The position numbers and the translations under genes are program-made. DNA of 8,269 bases, from contig JAKABA010000175.1 in the NCBI GenBank assembly GCA_021802115.1, forward strand, positions 1 to 8,269. The letters run 5' to 3'. A model generated the notes under the pieces. It was not told where the DNA came from, ran no database searches, and worked only from the letters and a program-made list of their open reading frames with translations. This document shows, piece by piece, positions 5,777 through 8,269 of the stretch (position 1 is the stretch's first letter; each line of letters opens with the position of its first letter). Origin of the DNA: a bacterium (GTDB lineage: Bacteria > Chloroflexota > Dormibacteria > UBA8260 > Bog-877).

Positions 5777-6463
5777 TCAGGGGAGCTGCTCCCGGACCAC
5801 GATCTCCATGGGATCCCCCTTCTTCACCTTCTGAGCCACGTCCAGCCCCGAGATCACCTCGCCGAAGAGGTTGTAGTCGGGGGGCAGGGTGAACTTGGAG
5901 AGGGTGATGAAGAACTGGCTGCCATTGGTGTTGGGGCCCGCGTTGGCCATCGCCACCGCGCCGGGCTGGTAGGCCCCGTGCGCGTACAGGGGACTCACCA
6001 CCGTCTCACTCTTGAACTGAAACCCCGGTCCACCGCTGAGACTGTTGGTGGGGCTGCCACCCTGGATCACCGGTCCCCCGGGCGGCGTGGACGGGTCCCT
6101 GGCCCAGCGCAGCCCGTCGAAGAAGTGATTGCGCGCCAGAGTCACGAACGTGTTCACCGTGATCGGCGCCCAGCCCGGCACCAGGCACACCACGATCTTG
6201 CCCTCGGGGACCGTGATCGTAGCCTCGTAGAGACGCTGCTGGTCGATGGTCATCGGCGGCACCCGATCGTAGTGGTGCGGATTCGTGGGCTCGTTGAGCG
6301 GCCCCAGGGGGGCCCCGAAGCTGGCGCTGTCACACCCGGACTTGGACACGGCAGGAACCTCCCTCTGAGCGCCGACATTGACGAAGAAGGCGGCGACTCC
6401 CACCACCGCCACCGCGACCACCGCCACCGCGATGCCGCCCCAACGGGCGATCGGTGCCATCAT
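5777..6463 (-). CDS. Membrane-anchored cyclophilin-type peptidyl-prolyl isomerase
   Basis: Predicted proline cis/trans isomerase acting outside the cytoplasmic membrane. The 228 residues begin with a hydrophobic anchor (about 9-30), then a linker (31-75) and a cyclophilin domain (about 78-226). Landmarks are APITVNTFVTLA (99-110), FFDGLRWAR (114-122) with Arg122 at the catalytic CypA Arg55 position, IQGGSP (133-138) with Gln134, GAVAMANAGPNTNGSQFFIT (168-187) with Phe184, and YNLFGEV (197-203), where Tyr197 replaces His126 of CypA, a change I recall from other bacterial cyclophilins. The loop after Arg122 is extended and Pro/Gly-rich. Cys44 and Cys93 are the only cysteines and could pair. Cys44 is too far in to be a lipobox. 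The ATG overlaps the hemB stop as ATGA, with AGGAGG at 6471-6476 seven bases upstream. Translation is thus tied to haem genes, though a haem-related role is only inferred. Confidence 0.93.
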   Translation of the reverse strand: MMAPIARWGGIAVAVVAVAVVGVAAFFVNVGAQREVPAVSKSGCDSASFGAPLGPLNEPTNPHHYDRVPPMTIDQQRLYEATITVPEGKIVVCLVPGWAPITVNTFVTLARNHFFDGLRWARDPSTPPGGPVIQGGSPTNSLSGGPGFQFKSETVVSPLYAHGAYQPGAVAMANAGPNTNGSQFFITLSKFTLPPDYNLFGEVISGLDVAQKVKKGDPMEIVVREQLP

Positions 6464-7449
6464 CCGGCCTCCTCCTGCAGCCAGCGGCAGATGTCAAGTG
6501 CGAAGTAGGTGAGTATGAAGTCCGCTCCGGCGCGGCGCATCGACAGATGGGACTCCATCACCCCGGCGCGCAGGTCGAAGGCCCGGGCCCGGGCCGCCGC
6601 CACCATCATCGCGTACTCGCCGCTCACGCTGTAGCAGCCGATGGGGAGCTCGAAGCGGTCACGGGCCTCGCGCACGATGTCCAGGTAGGAGAGCGCCGGC
6701 TTGACCATCAGCATGTCCGCCCCCTCGAGCAGGTCCAGCTCGAGTTCGCGCATCGCCTCCCGGCGGTTGGGCGGGTCCATCTGATAGCCACGGCGATCGC
6801 CGAACTGGGGAGCGCAGGCGGCGGCGTCCCGGAAGGGACCGTAGAAGCACGACGCGAACTTCGCCGAATAGGCCAGGATGGCGGTCTCCGTCCTGCCCGC
6901 CGCGTCAAGGGCGGAACGGATCGCCTCCACCTGCCCGTCCATCATCCCCGACGGGGCGATCACGTCGGCCCCGGCCTCGGCCTGACTCACGGCAATGCGG
7001 CCGTACAGCTCGATGGTGGCATCGTTGTCCACCTCGCCGCGCTCATTCAGCAGACCGCAGTGGCCGTGATCGGTGTACTCATCCAGACAGTCGTCGGCCA
7101 GCAGGAGCAGAGTGTCGCCGACCTCGCCACGGAGCCGGCGGAGGGCCTGCTGCACGATCCCCTGCTCGTCCCACGCGGAGCTTCCGCTGGAGTCCTTGTG
7201 CGCAGGGACGCCGAACAGGATCAGGCCGCCGACGCCCAGTGCAGCCGCCTGCACCGCCCGCGCGGCCAGGCTGTCCAGGGTCTCCTGGGCGACACCGGGC
7301 ATGGTGTCGATCGGGGCCGGCTCGGCCCGCCCCTCGGCGACAAAGCATGGCAGGATCAGATCCTCGGGTCGCAGCCGGGCCTCACGGACCAGCCGGCGCA
7401 GCTGAGGGGTGCGCCGGAGGCGTCGAGGACGGTCTTCGGGAAAGCTCAT
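6460..7449 (-). CDS. hemB: Delta-aminolevulinic acid dehydratase (porphobilinogen synthase)
   Basis: Condenses two 5-aminolevulinate molecules into porphobilinogen in the cytosol, normally as an octamer. The 329 residues match the family. Schiff-base lysines are Lys197 in YSAKFAS (194-200) and Lys250 in MVKPALSYLD (248-257). Other landmarks are CFYGPFRDAA (201-210), YSVSGEYAM (273-281) and the metal loop DDCLDEYTDHGHCG (119-132). In that loop Cys121 and Cys131 are kept, but the middle cysteine of the classical zinc triad (CxCx7C) is Asp123. The enzyme therefore sits between the all-Cys zinc form and the Asp-rich magnesium form. The ATG at 7449 overlaps the hemD stop (ATGA), with GGGAG six bases upstream (7456-7460). 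The open frame continues upstream through hemD, but that extension is a shadow. The stop overlaps the cyclophilin start, making a tight hemD-hemB-cyclophilin block. Confidence 0.97.
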   Translation of the reverse strand: MSFPEDRPRRLRRTPQLRRLVREARLRPEDLILPCFVAEGRAEPAPIDTMPGVAQETLDSLAARAVQAAALGVGGLILFGVPAHKDSSGSSAWDEQGIVQQALRRLRGEVGDTLLLLADDCLDEYTDHGHCGLLNERGEVDNDATIELYGRIAVSQAEAGADVIAPSGMMDGQVEAIRSALDAAGRTETAILAYSAKFASCFYGPFRDAAACAPQFGDRRGYQMDPPNRREAMRELELDLLEGADMLMVKPALSYLDIVREARDRFELPIGCYSVSGEYAMMVAAARARAFDLRAGVMESHLSMRRAGADFILTYFALDICRWLQEEAG

Positions 7450-8228
7450 GGGCGGCTCCCATTCTCGGGCAATCGGGCGAACCAGGTTCGCAACGCATCG
7501 ACCAGCCCGGGGATGCTGTGGGTGTCCGCCACCACCTGGGGCACCAGGCCATGACGACGCATCTCCCCCGCGGTGATGGGGCCGATGGCCGCCCAGACAC
7601 AGGCGGCGGGCGGACGCGCCGACCCCGCCAGCTCGATGAAGCAACGCACCGAGCTGCCGCTGGTGAAGGTGACACAGTCGAGGTCCCCGGACCGGAGCCC
7701 AACGGCGAGGGCGGTCTGCGATCCCCAATCCGGGCTCATCTGGTACAGCTCCACAACTTCGACGGTTGCCCCCAGCTCCTCCAACCGGCGCGGCAGCACG
7801 TCCCGGGCGCCCCGGGCTCGGGGCAGGAGTATGCGCCTGCCGGCCACGCCGTCCTTGGCGATCCGGTGCGCCAGCGACTCCGCGATGAAGCCCGGCGGCA
7901 GTGCCTCCGCCACCCACCCCGCCTGGGCCAGCGCGGCCTGGGTGCCGGGCCCGATGGCGTACGCTCGCACCCCTGCCTGGGGGAGCTGGGCGCCGCCGAG
8001 CAGCTGGCGCACGGAGTTGGCACTGGTGAGTACCAGATCTTCGAAGTCGCCCCCTCGGATTCGCCCCCGGAGGCTCTCGATGGCCGCGGCGTCGAGCAAG
8101 CTCTGCAGCCGCATCACCGGGATGGCCACCGGCACCGCGCCCTCGCGCCGGAGCAGGTCGACCAGCTCTGGGGCCTGAGGGGCGGCCCGGGTCACCAGGA
8201 CCCGCCGCCCCTGCAGTGGCGAGCTCAA
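7446..8228 (-). CDS. hemD: Uroporphyrinogen-III synthase
   Basis: Cyclises hydroxymethylbilane with inversion of ring D to give uroporphyrinogen III, the branch point to haem, sirohaem and corrinoids. The family is poorly conserved, but the two-domain pattern is clear in these 260 residues: VLVTRA (10-15), LTSANSVR (67-74), AIGPGTQAAL (91-100), LLPRARGARDVLP (134-146), a VELYQM stretch (159-164), TFTSGSSVR (187-195), AIGPITA (214-220) and HSIPGLVDAL (237-246). The start is TTG at 8228, which overlaps the stop of the upstream frame as TTGA, so coupled translation from hemC is likely. No strong ribosome binding site is seen. The stop overlaps hemB by 4 bases. The position between a probable hemC and hemB supports the assignment. 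It is a stand-alone HemD here, with no methyltransferase fusion visible. Confidence 0.94.
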   Translation of the reverse strand: MSSPLQGRRVLVTRAAPQAPELVDLLRREGAVPVAIPVMRLQSLLDAAAIESLRGRIRGGDFEDLVLTSANSVRQLLGGAQLPQAGVRAYAIGPGTQAALAQAGWVAEALPPGFIAESLAHRIAKDGVAGRRILLPRARGARDVLPRRLEELGATVEVVELYQMSPDWGSQTALAVGLRSGDLDCVTFTSGSSVRCFIELAGSARPPAACVWAAIGPITAGEMRRHGLVPQVVADTHSIPGLVDALRTWFARLPENGSRP

Positions 8229-8269
8229 GCTGGCGCTGCCAGCTGGCGGGCCAGCTCCCGGGCCGTCGT
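8225..8269 (-). CDS. hemC: Probable hydroxymethylbilane synthase C-terminus (partial)
   Basis: Only the last 14 codons are inside the window: TTARELARQLAAPA followed by TGA at 8227-8225. The ELA..L helix resembles the usual C-terminus of HemC, and the stop overlaps the hemD TTG start by 4 bases, which fits the common hemC-hemD gene order. The fragment is too short for a firm call. The assignment rests mainly on context. Confidence 0.55.
   Translation of the reverse strand, partial: TTARELARQLAAPA

Noticed and set aside
6328..6336. Lipobox around Cys44 of the cyclophilin
   Set aside because: The cysteine is about 14 residues beyond the end of the hydrophobic segment, and SKSGC lacks the Leu/Ala/Gly pattern of a lipobox.
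7450..7917. Long N-terminal extension of HemB inside hemD
   Set aside because: The ATG at 7449 has a good ribosome binding site and matches the family N-terminus. The extension is a hemD shadow.

Overview
The window is GC-rich chromosomal DNA (high G/C at third codon positions, GTG/TTG starts) from a free-living bacterium. It makes 5-aminolevulinate by the C5 (glutamate) route, because hemL is present. The combination of C5 haem genes, a TatA/TatC pair, a membrane-anchored cyclophilin and a eukaryote-type NADP isocitrate dehydrogenase suggests an Actinomycetota, Chloroflexota or Dormibacterota-like lineage. That placement is an inference from gene style only.

Layout. The left end (1-1643) reads on the + strand: the last ~31 codons of an unidentified open frame, a ~330-base stretch with no convincing gene, then icd (NADP-dependent isocitrate dehydrogenase). 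From the right edge back to position 1754 everything reads on the - strand as one tightly packed run, in transcription order: hemC (last 14 codons only), hemD, hemB, a membrane-anchored cyclophilin, hemL, tatA, tatC, rph, rdgB and tRNA-Pro(UGG). The hemC/hemD, hemD/hemB, hemB/cyclophilin and rph/rdgB junctions overlap by 4 bases and tatC/rph by 1. The main internal break is the ~99-base gap before tatA, which carries a good extended -10 promoter. A second candidate -10 lies between rdgB and the tRNA gene.

Function. HemL, HemB, HemC and HemD cover glutamate-1-semialdehyde to uroporphyrinogen III. TatA and TatC form a twin-arginine translocase for folded proteins. RNase PH trims tRNA 3' ends. 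RdgB removes non-canonical purine triphosphates such as ITP, dITP and XTP. The tRNA-Pro gene does not encode its CCA end, so it needs 3' trimming and CCA addition.

I see no mobile element, CRISPR array, phage gene or clearly new system; this is mostly ordinary housekeeping DNA. The points most worth checking are the lack of an ATG/GTG/TTG start for rdgB (a CTG overlapping the rph stop is the best candidate), the cyclophilin coupled into the haem operon, and the mixed Cys/Asp metal site of HemB.
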